Shown: piece by piece, positions 8,102-15,645 of the stretch
How positions within the stretch are numbered: the first letter of the stretch is position 1
Layout: every line of letters starts with the position of its first letter
Assembly: GCF_026239735.1 (NCBI RefSeq)
Contig: NZ_JAPIVT010000016.1
Coordinates: forward strand, 1-64,000
Direction of reading: 5' to 3'
Length of the DNA stretch: 64,000 nucleotides
Origin: Pedobacter sp. MC2016-05
Lineage (GTDB): Bacteria > Bacteroidota > Bacteroidia > Sphingobacteriales > Sphingobacteriaceae
The notes under the pieces: generated by a model
The model's input: the letters and a program-made list of their open reading frames with translations, nothing else
The model's database searches: none
Told to the model about the DNA's origin: nothing
Program-made: the position numbers and the translations under genes

Positions 8102-9106
8102 TTATTCAAAAATACTGGCGAACAATTTGTTTGAATAAAGCTTCGCCTGATGATCGTAAATATGAGAAGTACTCATAATTTCATTCACTCCGAATTTGGA
8201 AACAAATGCGGCTAAGTTTAATTTAATGGTCTCTTTACTGCCAATAAAAGAATAATATAACATTTGCTCAACAGCTTCTTTTTCCAGCTGATCCCAAATG
8301 GCATTGATATTTTCTACAGGTGGCTTAAGTCTCTCTCTCCTACCTGTGATCACACCTAAAAACATTTTTTTAACCGAACTTGATAAGAATTCAGCCTGCT
8401 CATCTGTATCGGCCGCAACCACATTAACGCAGGCGATAACATAAGGTTCGGCAAGAACAGCAGAAGGTTTAAAATTATTTTTATAAATAGCTACTGCCTG
8501 TTCAAATAATGCTGGTGCAAAATGACTGGCAAAAGCGTACGGTAATCCTTTCTCGGCTGCTAATCTTGCACTATCGGTACTAGAGCCTAATACCCAAATT
8601 GGAATATCTAGTCCTTCGCCTGGAATGGCACGAACTTTTGAATGAAGATTATCGGCAGAGAACAGTTGCTGTAACCGCTCAATATCTTTTGGAAAGTTAT
8701 GTGCAGCATGCATATTTTCTCCTCTAATCGCCATTGCAGTAATTTGATCTGTTCCTGGCGCTCTGCCCAATCCTAAATCTATTCGATTTGGATAAAGTGA
8801 AGCCAGCGTTCCAAATTGCTCTGCTACAATTAACGGAGAATGATTTGGCAACATAATCCCGCCCGACCCAACACGAATAGTTTTGGTACCTCCTGCAATA
8901 AAACCTATCAATACCGCTGTTGCCGAACTTGCTACGCCTGCCATATTGTGGTGTTCGGCAAACCAATAACGAGTATAGCCAAGAGCTTCTGATTGTTGGG
9001 CAATTTCTAAACTTGTTTTAAACGTATCGGCTGCAGTATAGCCATCTAATACGGTTGCTAAATCGAGAACGGAATAAGGAATATGTTTTAATGAAGTGAT
9101 ATTCAT
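8102..9106 (-). CDS. Luciferase-like monooxygenase (LLM class, flavin-dependent)
   Basis: A 334-residue single-domain TIM barrel of the bacterial luciferase-like group, close to E. coli YhbW. Signature segments are YWFAEHHNMAGVASSA, GSGGIMLPNHSPL, AEQFGTLASLYPNRIDLGLGRAPG and IWVLGSSTDSA, in the expected order. Such enzymes use reduced FMN from a partner reductase to oxidise a small organic substrate. No reductase is adjacent, so the partner must lie elsewhere. The substrate is unknown. The start ATG at 9106 fits the family (LKHIPYSVLDLA at the N-terminus). Confidence 0.92.
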   Translation of the reverse strand: MNITSLKHIPYSVLDLATVLDGYTAADTFKTSLEIAQQSEALGYTRYWFAEHHNMAGVASSATAVLIGFIAGGTKTIRVGSGGIMLPNHSPLIVAEQFGTLASLYPNRIDLGLGRAPGTDQITAMAIRGENMHAAHNFPKDIERLQQLFSADNLHSKVRAIPGEGLDIPIWVLGSSTDSARLAAEKGLPYAFASHFAPALFEQAVAIYKNNFKPSAVLAEPYVIACVNVVAADTDEQAEFLSSSVKKMFLGVITGRRERLKPPVENINAIWDQLEKEAVEQMLYYSFIGSKETIKLNLAAFVSKFGVNEIMSTSHIYDHQAKLYSNKLFASIFE

Positions 9107-9520
9107 GTGCGCTTTTTGTAATTAAAGCACAAAAATATCTTTAAAAAACATGGCTTGCATCTTCTCAATTGTTATATGACCTTCAAGATACAAATGCGTC
9201 ATTTAGCCGAAAATTCAGCAAAAATTATACATTGACGGCAACAACTTGTGTATTTTTTCATCAGTTTATGTAGTGTGCTACAGTCACCATGAAAGTTATC
9301 ATCTTGTATATCAAATCCTTTACAATCACTGATTTTCCAGTATTTATCCAATTAAAAGTACTTTTAATGGAACTAGTGGTAGTGTAATGCAAATAAGCTA
9401 TTATTAATAAAAATGCATTTAGCGAAATCATCATGAGTAGTTATACGCGAATAAATAACAGGTAATGTTAGCGGTATGAAGTTTGTCATTTGATAGACAA
9501 TCACCTTAAAACATTATCCC
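9107..9520. other. Intergenic region between divergent monooxygenase and ECF sigma genes
   Basis: About 410 bases without a convincing gene. It should hold both divergent promoters. The only clear structure is a perfect 18-bp palindrome at 9351-9368. No ECF -35/-10 pair could be identified with confidence. Confidence 0.6.
9351..9368. promoter_or_regulatory. 18-bp perfect palindrome, possible operator
   Basis: ATTAAAAGTACTTTTAAT is a perfect inverted repeat about 150 bases upstream of the ECF sigma gene. It could bind a dimeric regulator. It lacks a loop and T tail, so it is not a terminator. AT-rich palindromes can arise by chance. Confidence 0.3.
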
Positions 9521-10045
9521 ATGAATAAAACAGAATTTAGCAGCATTGTTAATAGCAATGCAAGCTCGCTCCGCTCTCATGCGTTACAATTTACCAAAGA
9601 CCTGGACGACGCCAATGATCTTGTTCAAGATACATTGATGAAAGCTATCCGGTTTTTTCACAAATTTGAGGAAGGATCGAATTTAAAAGGCTGGCTCTTC
9701 GTAATCATGCGTAATACTTTTATCAATGATTATCGTAAAACAGCTAAGAAAAATGCACTGATTACCACAGAGGAAGAAATCACGTATGCAAATTTAAGTC
9801 ATAGCGCAACCAGAAATGTGGCTGAGAACAAGTTTATGATGAACGACATTCAAGGTGCATTGGATAGATTGCCAAAAGCTTACCGCGATCCATTTGTGCG
9901 CTACTTCGAAGGTTACAAATACCATGAAATAGCAGAAGAATTGGGTTTACCCATTGGTACTGTTAAAACACATATCCATCAGGCCAGAATTGAATTAAAG
10001 AAAAACCTCAAAAATTATAAAACAGATGCCTACTATAGGCCATAA
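9521..10045 (+). CDS. ECF-type RNA polymerase sigma factor
   Basis: A 174-residue sigma-70 family factor with only regions 2 and 4. Region 2 contains DANDLVQDTLMKAIRFFHKF and GWLFVIMRNTFINDYRK. Region 4 contains YRDPFVRYFEGYKYHEIAEE and the helix-turn-helix GLPIGTVKTHIHQARIELKK. It is strongly similar along its whole length to the factor at 28590-29108, so the two are paralogues. No anti-sigma gene is adjacent, and the conserved family feature YFEGYKYHEIAEEL suggests a free-standing stress sigma factor. It is followed by a terminator. Confidence 0.93.
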   Translation: MNKTEFSSIVNSNASSLRSHALQFTKDLDDANDLVQDTLMKAIRFFHKFEEGSNLKGWLFVIMRNTFINDYRKTAKKNALITTEEEITYANLSHSATRNVAENKFMMNDIQGALDRLPKAYRDPFVRYFEGYKYHEIAEELGLPIGTVKTHIHQARIELKKNLKNYKTDAYYRP

Positions 10046-10046
10046 T

Positions 10047-10077
10047 AAAAAGCCCCGACTCAAAATCGGGGTTTTTT
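10047..10077 (+). terminator. Rho-independent terminator
   Basis: The stem CCCCGA / TCGGGG is extended by a G-T pair and A-T pairs, with the loop CTCAAAA and a run of six T. It lies between the sigma gene and the convergent small acidic gene and can work in both directions. Confidence 0.88.
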
Positions 10078-10079
10078 AT

Positions 10080-10280
10080 TTAGGTTGATTTTTCGTCGGC
10101 ATCAGCATCAGAACCACTTTGATCCGTGCTAACATCTCCTAACTGGTTAAAATCACCATTCTCATCATAAGCTTTATCAGCATCACTGCCATCTAACTCC
10201 TCATTAGGTATCACTCCTAATTTATCTTTTTTGTCTTCATCCTTTTCTTGATGATTCTTTTTTTGATTGTCCATGTTCAT
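10080..10280 (-). CDS. Small highly acidic hydrophilic protein
   Basis: 66 residues, or 64 from the second Met. It is almost without hydrophobic residues: a Lys/Glu-rich N-terminal third, then Asp/Gly/Ser-rich stretches with DGSDADKAYDENGDF and SGSDADADE. It is predicted to be disordered and cytosolic. The composition resembles the 61-residue acidic protein at 38280-38465, though the sequences do not align well. Its place next to a stress-type ECF sigma factor suggests a stress-related, desiccation-type hydrophilic protein, but that is inference only. Confidence 0.65.
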   Translation of the reverse strand: MNMDNQKKNHQEKDEDKKDKLGVIPNEELDGSDADKAYDENGDFNQLGDVSTDQSGSDADADEKST

Positions 10281-10325
10281 AAGCTTGATATTTCTTATTA
10301 AACAATCAATCTAATAGCTAAAAGT

Positions 10326-10559
10326 TTGAAGTTTTTGATTTTTATTAGCTGTAATCTTATCTTCCTGCTCGTTTTAAAACATTATCGCAGAGCAACAAGC
10401 AGCTTAATCAGTGTTAATTGTTTTTGTCTAACGGCAGTTCCTTTGCTTTCAATAAGAACTAGCATCAATGCATCAGCTTTAGTCAACACAGCCGATACCA
10501 ATCAATTTCTACTTTCGGAAGCCCACCATTTTCAAATTCTCAAAACATTAAAATATTAA
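10326..10559 (+). CDS. Possible small hydrophobic protein (uncertain)
   Basis: A 77-residue frame with a TTG start. Its N-terminal half is hydrophobic (FLIFISCNLIFLLVL and LTAVPLLSI), and its end, ADTNQFLLSEAHHFQIL, vaguely recalls the DUF4142 gene that follows. There is no ATG and no visible ribosome site. It may be coding or just the leader of the downstream gene. Confidence 0.28.
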   Translation: MKFLIFISCNLIFLLVLKHYRRATSSLISVNCFCLTAVPLLSIRTSINASALVNTADTNQFLLSEAHHFQILKTLKY

Positions 10560-10585
10560 CGGTGTTGATTTTTTAAAGGATTAAC

Positions 10586-11206
10586 ATGAGAGATACCCAT
10601 TATATACTAGCGGCATTGTGTTTTACGGTTGTAGCAAGCTGTACAAGTTCAGAAAATAAATCCGAGAGCGGTCAAAAACTAGCTTCTGATACTATAGTTG
10701 CCGATACCGGAATTAGCCAGATTAGCAAATCAATCACGTTAGACAGTACCGATACAAAGTTTTTAAAGAATGTTGCACTAAGTAATTTAACAACAATCGA
10801 ATTCGCAAATAAGATTATTCAACTGGGAGCGAAAAGTGATCTAATTTCATTGGCAAAAAAACTAGTTTCCGATCATAAAGCCTATCAGGTTTCATTGGAA
10901 AATTTAGCGAAGAAGAAAGGCTATCAATTGCCACAAACGCTGCCTCAAACCCCAATTCAAAATGTAAAAAAACTAGAGACTTATGAAAAGGAAGATAGAA
11001 ATGAATATTTTCTTCAGTCGGTTATTGAAGAATATCAAAAGACAATAGATCGTTTTGGACAGGCAACAACTGCCAAAGATGCAGATATCGCGGCCTTCGC
11101 TACACTTACTAAACCTAAGTGGGAAGTTACATATGGACAAAGTAAGAAACTTGAGAAAGAGCTAAGAGCGCAGAAAATTGGTCAAGGAAATGACCCAAGG
11201 CAATAA
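10586..11206 (+). CDS. DUF4142 family lipoprotein
   Basis: 206 residues with a lipoprotein signal (ILAALCFTVVASC). After a Ser-rich linker, the DUF4142 domain runs from DTKFLKNVALSNLTTIEFANK to the C-terminus, with SDHKAYQVSLENLAKKKGYQLP near the middle. The family is a ferritin-like helical bundle of unknown function, found in the periplasm or outer membrane. It is a distant paralogue of the protein at 3103-3786. Its position close to the ECF sigma gene suggests stress control, which is inferred from context only. Confidence 0.88.
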   Translation: MRDTHYILAALCFTVVASCTSSENKSESGQKLASDTIVADTGISQISKSITLDSTDTKFLKNVALSNLTTIEFANKIIQLGAKSDLISLAKKLVSDHKAYQVSLENLAKKKGYQLPQTLPQTPIQNVKKLETYEKEDRNEYFLQSVIEEYQKTIDRFGQATTAKDADIAAFATLTKPKWEVTYGQSKKLEKELRAQKIGQGNDPRQ

Positions 11207-11214
11207 AATACTCC

Positions 11215-11346
11215 TTAACGATTTTTAAAAATCATGCTCATTTCTGGAAAGCCTTTTTTCAAAGCAGGCTGAATAACGGAGAAAATTATTGCCAATACAA
11301 ATGCTGCTAAAATACAATAGAAACTAGCTTTGGAGCTAAATTCCAT
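11215..11346 (-). CDS. 43-residue single-pass membrane protein
   Basis: ATG at 11344-11346 and TAA at 11215-11217. The product begins MEFSSKASFYC, has a hydrophobic helix ILAAFVLAIIFSV and a basic tail ending FKNR. It fits neatly between convergent and divergent neighbours. Single-pass proteins of this size are frequent but seldom annotated. Support is limited to length, composition and absence of overlap. Confidence 0.4.
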   Translation of the reverse strand: MEFSSKASFYCILAAFVLAIIFSVIQPALKKGFPEMSMIFKNR

Positions 11347-11480
11347 TTGATCAGGTCTTCTGCTTGTTCCATGTTAAATCAAGAATAAATTATAGGGATA
11401 GTAGATCAAAGACAATTAAAACCAGAGAATGTTTTACAAACAGAAAAATATTCTAATATTATTTTAATACTAAGTTAATA

Positions 11481-11840
11481 ATGATGACAAAACGCAATAC
11501 ACACAAACCCTACAATCTCCTTATTGATGGTCTTAGTGCAATAGGCATGGGTTTAGGAATTTATTTGCCGCGACCAACAATAGAAAAAAGAATAGCGAAA
11601 AGTGTAAATTTAGCTGACTCAAGCATTAATAAAACGCTATCACATTCGCCTGAAAAGGCATTTTCCAGTCCGCTAACTTTCGAGCTGGCTGGTTTAGGTG
11701 GAATAGCGGTTTATCGCTTCTACCAAGGCTTGAAAAAAAGCAAAAAAGCAAATATTGTGGAAGGATTTTTTCTAACCTCTATATTGACGGCAGCCATAAT
11801 TTACCAGGCTAGCTTGCCGAAAAATCGATCAGTAAAATAG
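11481..11840 (+). CDS. Hypothetical membrane protein
   Basis: 119 residues with two or three weak hydrophobic segments (SAIGMGLGIYLP, LAGLGGIAVYRFY and FFLTSILTAAIIYQA) separated by polar, Lys-rich stretches. There are two adjacent ATG codons, and the second (11484) is equally possible. No family was recognised. The Gly-rich first helix recalls small DUF4267/SPW-like membrane proteins, but this is not firm. It is monocistronic, with a hairpin about 65 bases downstream. Confidence 0.65.
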   Translation: MMTKRNTHKPYNLLIDGLSAIGMGLGIYLPRPTIEKRIAKSVNLADSSINKTLSHSPEKAFSSPLTFELAGLGGIAVYRFYQGLKKSKKANIVEGFFLTSILTAAIIYQASLPKNRSVK

Positions 11841-11904
11841 ACTAGATACTGAAGAAATATCATCAATTCGATTTCTCTATGATAGAAGAAATAGTTACTA
11901 AGTG

Positions 11905-11925
11905 ATGCCCAGCTTAACTGGGCAT
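11905..11925 (+). terminator. Hairpin, weak terminator candidate
   Basis: An 8-bp stem ATGCCCAG / CTGGGCAT with a five-base loop, but no T run after it. It may be a transcript-stabilising hairpin. Confidence 0.4.
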
Positions 11926-12014
11926 TGAGGTAATGCCAAGGAAATTTCGGGAGCATTTTAACTCCAGTTTCATTTTTATTGAATATAAATTTAACTGAAG
12001 GAGCTGTCTATTCG

Positions 12015-12296
12015 CTATGCCTTTTCGATAGTGGAATACCAATTAATAGGATGAGATCGAAGACTCATTCCGTCGCGTTCTACGTGGTATAAAATGATTG
12101 GAATAGAAAAATCGATCATTCTTTCTACCTTCTTTGATAGTCGCCCCAAAAAGTCTATACTTGAGATGCCTTCTTTCAAGTGAACGTAAATCACTGTTGG
12201 TGTTTTAAACTCGAAACGATCAATCATTCCTGGCCATTCGTTCCTAATACGATCGAGGAAATTAGGAATTTTAATGTACTCTAAATTTCTTTCCAT
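12015..12296 (-). CDS. Hypothetical cytosolic protein
   Basis: 93 residues with no signal peptide or membrane helix. It has a regular alternation of helices and strands (WPGMIDRFEF, TVIYVHLKEG, IPIILYHVERDG) that looks like a small folded alpha/beta domain. No family was recognised. It is transcribed away from the response regulator at 12495 and shares the intergenic region with it. Confidence 0.65.
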   Translation of the reverse strand: MERNLEYIKIPNFLDRIRNEWPGMIDRFEFKTPTVIYVHLKEGISSIDFLGRLSKKVERMIDFSIPIILYHVERDGMSLRSHPINWYSTIEKA

Positions 12297-12494
12297 AATT
12301 AAGAATTTGATTGTCTTAAAATAGCAAATCTATCCCGCTTTACCTAGAAAACACTACATCTCCACAACTTTTTTACAAAGGCTTTTGCTCATTAGAACGC
12401 CATTAAAGACCTATTAAACGTAATTTTTAACGTATTTATTCGGGTTCGTTTGAACTGTGAATGGTTAACTTTATCGTTTTAACCAGTTAAGTTT

Positions 12495-12860
12495 ATGCAC
12501 AATCGAATTTTAGTATTGGATGATGACCCCTCTAATGGAGATGTGCTCTGCATGATTTTAGAACAAGAAGGTTACCAAACTAAATGCATTTATTCAGCAT
12601 TGAACATTTTCGAAATCATAAATACCTTCAATCCTCATATTCTCTTTTTAGATATTCATTTAGGTGATGATGACGGGAGATTATTATGCAATAAAATTAA
12701 AGATCGGTTAGGCGCTAAAAAGTTACCCATCATATTAATTTCTGCGATGTCGCCCAATCAAATCGATACGATCCAATCTAAAGCAGATGGTATAATTTAT
12801 AAGCCATTTGAAATTGATGAAGTAATTGCTACAGCTAAAAAATTCACTCAAAACCAATAA
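12495..12860 (+). CDS. Single-domain response regulator (receiver)
   Basis: 121 residues covering one receiver domain. It has the acidic pair in LVLDDDPSN, the phospho-acceptor Asp53 in ILFLDIHLGDDDG, Ser in ILISAMSP, and the conserved Lys-Pro-Phe in IIYKPFEIDE. No output domain is present. It is followed by a strong bidirectional terminator and then the convergent NarL-type regulator. It may take phosphate from the PAS kinase at 13711-14787, but this is only proximity. Confidence 0.9.
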   Translation: MHNRILVLDDDPSNGDVLCMILEQEGYQTKCIYSALNIFEIINTFNPHILFLDIHLGDDDGRLLCNKIKDRLGAKKLPIILISAMSPNQIDTIQSKADGIIYKPFEIDEVIATAKKFTQNQ

Positions 12861-12932
12861 ACGTTTGATTTGATAAAGGGCTAACAGACTAACCCCTAAA
12901 AGTATTAGTACGCGATAATATACTCATTTTAA

Positions 12933-12968
12933 AAAAGGCCAAATTTTCGCTCCAAAATTTGGCCTTTT
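12933..12968. terminator. Bidirectional Rho-independent terminator
   Basis: A perfect 15-bp stem AAAAGGCCAAATTTT / AAAATTTGGCCTTTT with a 6-base loop, between two convergent response-regulator genes. The A and T runs let it serve both strands. Confidence 0.9.
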
Positions 12969-12970
12969 GA

Positions 12971-13621
12971 TTAGATAGCGTAGCCATTCAGAATAGAAAA
13001 ACGTACTAAAGCTGCCGTATTTTTGCAACCTGTTCTATCAATTAACGCTTGCCTTAAACCTTCAACTGTTCTTCTACTTAGAAAGAGTTTATCAGCCATT
13101 TCCTGATTGGTCATTCCCTCTCCTATCAACTTTAAAACACTTAATTCCCTTTCTGAAAACTGAAGACGATGGTTTTGTTCAGGAGATAACATAACTAGCT
13201 GACTATTATATCTTTCCAATATAGAAATACATAAACTAGACGAGATATATTTATGCCCTTTCATTACATGTTGAAGGCAAAACATCAATTCATCGGCGCC
13301 TACACTTTTTAATAAATAGCCGTTCGCTCCAGCTAAAAAAGCGTTAGAAGGATATTTTTCATCCTCCAGAACACTAAGCAATACAATTTTTAGGTTTTTA
13401 GATTTCTTTTTTACCAGCGGAATCATTTCGATACCGTCCATTTCGGGCATCATTACGTCCGATAAAATGATATCAGCCTGAATGCCAGTATCAATTAAAT
13501 TAAGTAGTTCTCTTCCATTGGCAACATCGGCTACAACTTCAACCGATTCGTATTTATCCATAAGTGCGGTAAGCGACTCACGCATCAAGTGATGGTCATC
13601 TACCAGGATTATTTTGATCAT
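12971..13621 (-). CDS. NarL/FixJ-family response regulator
   Basis: 216 residues. The receiver domain (about 1-120) has DDHH at the N-terminus, Asp55 in ILSDVMMPEMDG, and VLLSV and LKSVG at the switch positions. The LuxR-type helix-turn-helix (about 150-213) includes SERELSVLKLIGEGMTNQEM and ADKLFLSRRTVEGLR. It is a DNA-binding transcription factor activated by phosphorylation. The PAS histidine kinase gene lies just upstream on the same strand with a gap of about 90 bases, so it is the likely partner. Confidence 0.93.
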   Translation of the reverse strand: MIKIILVDDHHLMRESLTALMDKYESVEVVADVANGRELLNLIDTGIQADIILSDVMMPEMDGIEMIPLVKKKSKNLKIVLLSVLEDEKYPSNAFLAGANGYLLKSVGADELMFCLQHVMKGHKYISSSLCISILERYNSQLVMLSPEQNHRLQFSERELSVLKLIGEGMTNQEMADKLFLSRRTVEGLRQALIDRTGCKNTAALVRFSILNGYAI

Positions 13622-13710
13622 AAATCAAATATAAATGAAGGAAATTGATTCAGAAAATGGGGCATTTCGCTTAGTAGCGAATATGGCTCGAAAAGCAGCG
13701 ATTCAAGTAT

Positions 13711-14787
13711 TTATTTAGGTAATTCTACAAAAAAAGTGGTCCCTTTTCCCGTTTCAGTCTCGAACCAAATTCGTCCGTTGTGCAACTTTACAATATTGTA
13801 AATAATGCCCATTCCTAAGCCACCAGAATCCCGGCCAACTAAGCCAGCTCGAAATCCTTGCTCTGCCCTTTCAAACAAATCTGCCCTCATGTCTTCAGGT
13901 ATTCCCCTGCCATTATCATAAACAGAAATCACTACTGCATTCCCTACATCATTTACGGTTACGCCAATGGTGCCATTTTCATCAGTAAACTTTATCGAAT
14001 TTGAAATTAAATTATTGATCACTTGCAGAAATTTCATTCCATCAATCGATAGGTAAATTTTATCCTGATTGCTGCTGAACTTAAAATTGCGAACATTGCT
14101 CAACCTTGATCGTCTATAGTAACGTAGGGCATCTTTTAGCTCCCACACCAATTCCAACCTGTCTTTATTAATTTCTATGATGTTGCTCTTTATAAATTCG
14201 TGATTGATAACGCTCCGCACTAATCGCGTATTCCGATCACACATATCTACGATAAAGCTTAATGACTTTTGAAGATTTTTATCACCAATTTTGGCTACAT
14301 CTTTCTCCATTGATGATGCGGTTAACTTCATCATGCCAAGAGGTTCCTTTAAATCATGTGATAAAACTTCTAGTGTAATATTTTTCCTATAATTGATTTG
14401 ATCGACAAGCAACTTGTTATGACGTTCTACAGTGATATCTTCGGCTATTCCACAAATGATTATTTCCTCATTTTTAATTGGATATAAACTCACTTTTACA
14501 TATTTCTCTCTGGAATTTTCAAAACCTAGTCGAAATTCATATTTCTTAGGTTCCATGTCTTCCAAACATTCTTCGTAACAGGAAATAACATGTTCTACAT
14601 CATCACTGTAAACTTTGCCTAGAAATAATTTTGGTTTCTGCAGCAGAAATTCTTTATCGACTTCCCAAATATGGGCCAATGCAGTATTAATGTAAATAAA
14701 ATCTTCAGTTTGCAAATTGTAGATGAAGTATCCATCATTAGCACTTTCCCCAATTTTATAAAATAATTCAGTACTTATCTCCTTCAT
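13711..14787 (-). CDS. PAS-domain sensor histidine kinase
   Basis: 358 residues with no membrane helix, so a cytosolic sensor. The PAS domain covers about residues 5-120 (GYFIYNLQTEDFIYINTALA). The H-box contains His144 in VLSHDLKEPLG. The ATPase has the N-box NNLISNSIKF, G1 VYDNGRGIPED, the G2-type loop RDSGGLGMGI and a C-terminal GKGTTFFVELP. It probably phosphorylates the NarL-type regulator immediately downstream. The PAS ligand is unknown. Confidence 0.92.
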   Translation of the reverse strand: MKEISTELFYKIGESANDGYFIYNLQTEDFIYINTALAHIWEVDKEFLLQKPKLFLGKVYSDDVEHVISCYEECLEDMEPKKYEFRLGFENSREKYVKVSLYPIKNEEIIICGIAEDITVERHNKLLVDQINYRKNITLEVLSHDLKEPLGMMKLTASSMEKDVAKIGDKNLQKSLSFIVDMCDRNTRLVRSVINHEFIKSNIIEINKDRLELVWELKDALRYYRRSRLSNVRNFKFSSNQDKIYLSIDGMKFLQVINNLISNSIKFTDENGTIGVTVNDVGNAVVISVYDNGRGIPEDMRADLFERAEQGFRAGLVGRDSGGLGMGIIYNIVKLHNGRIWFETETGKGTTFFVELPK

Positions 14788-14995
14788 TTGGTGGTGTATT
14801 AATTAGGCATCAAAAGCAATTCATGAACACAAAATAATGCGATATGGTTTTGTTTATTTTATTAACGGCGTTTTGAGGCCATATGATAGCTTTTGAAAAC
14901 ATGGCCGTAAAATAAAAGGTATTGAGTGATAGCTAAATAATAAAATGAACCAGTGATATTGAAATCTATTAAATTTTCATTTGTAACTTAGTGGC

Positions 14996-15214
14996 ATGAC
15001 AATGCAGGAGCTTCAGGAGCTAGAAGATTTTTTTACAAAAGCAGGAAAACAACCTGTGCCTATTTTTTTGAACCAAGCAACAGAGATTACAGATTACGAT
15101 CATTTTTTGCAAAGTCATTTCCAGCCGTTAAAGGCCAACCTCACATCCAAAGTAAATCAGCCGCTTATTTATAGGCTTAAGACCCTTAAATTGATTATCG
15201 AATCGAATGCTTAG
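14996..15214 (+). CDS. Small hypothetical protein
   Basis: 72 residues, cytosolic, starting MTMQELQELEDFF, with a second possible start at the third codon. It has the pattern PVPIFLNQATEITDYDHFLQ and a C-terminal helix IYRLKTLKLIIE. It resembles a small Sphingobacteriaceae family often annotated only by a DUF number (possibly DUF6965), but this is not certain. It is convergent with the SelW-like gene, only three bases apart. Confidence 0.6.
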   Translation: MTMQELQELEDFFTKAGKQPVPIFLNQATEITDYDHFLQSHFQPLKANLTSKVNQPLIYRLKTLKLIIESNA

Positions 15215-15217
15215 CAA

Positions 15218-15496
15218 TTATTTACGATCGGTATGTCCTAAATCCTTATGCGGACTTACATGATCTCGAACTAATTTTTTAAGCTCCTTGATTTCAGGGA
15301 AACGTTCCATTACGCTTCGATCAAAAATGACTTGGCTATCAATAGTGATGGTAAATTTACCACCGGTTTCGCTTGGAATTAGCATTACGCCCCTAATTTC
15401 ATCTGTAAAAGTGTTCAAAATTTCTTGCGCCATATAGGCCGATCGCAACATCCATCCGCATTTCGGGCAATATTCAATGGTGATTGTAGGTTTCAT
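15218..15496 (-). CDS. SelT/SelW/SelH-family (Rdx) thioredoxin-like protein
   Basis: 92 residues with the family N-terminus TITIEYCPKCGWMLRSAYMAQEIL. The redox CxxC motif (CPKC) sits after the first strand. It is followed by GVMLIPSETGGKFTITID and a C-terminal ELKKLVRDHVSPHKDLGHTD. Here Cys replaces selenocysteine, as in most bacteria, and no selenocysteine machinery was seen. Likely role: a small cytosolic thiol redox protein. It is monocistronic. Confidence 0.9.
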   Translation of the reverse strand: MKPTITIEYCPKCGWMLRSAYMAQEILNTFTDEIRGVMLIPSETGGKFTITIDSQVIFDRSVMERFPEIKELKKLVRDHVSPHKDLGHTDRK

Positions 15497-15645
15497 TTTA
15501 CCAATATATCAATATCTTTTTGTTAGCCTTTTTAATTTCAAATTTTCAGCTGCAATTAGGTCGGCTACTTTTTTAATATAGATTTAAAAAATTTCCAACT
15601 ATATTGGCAAAAGTTAGTTATTCTAATCAGCCTTATCCTTTTTTT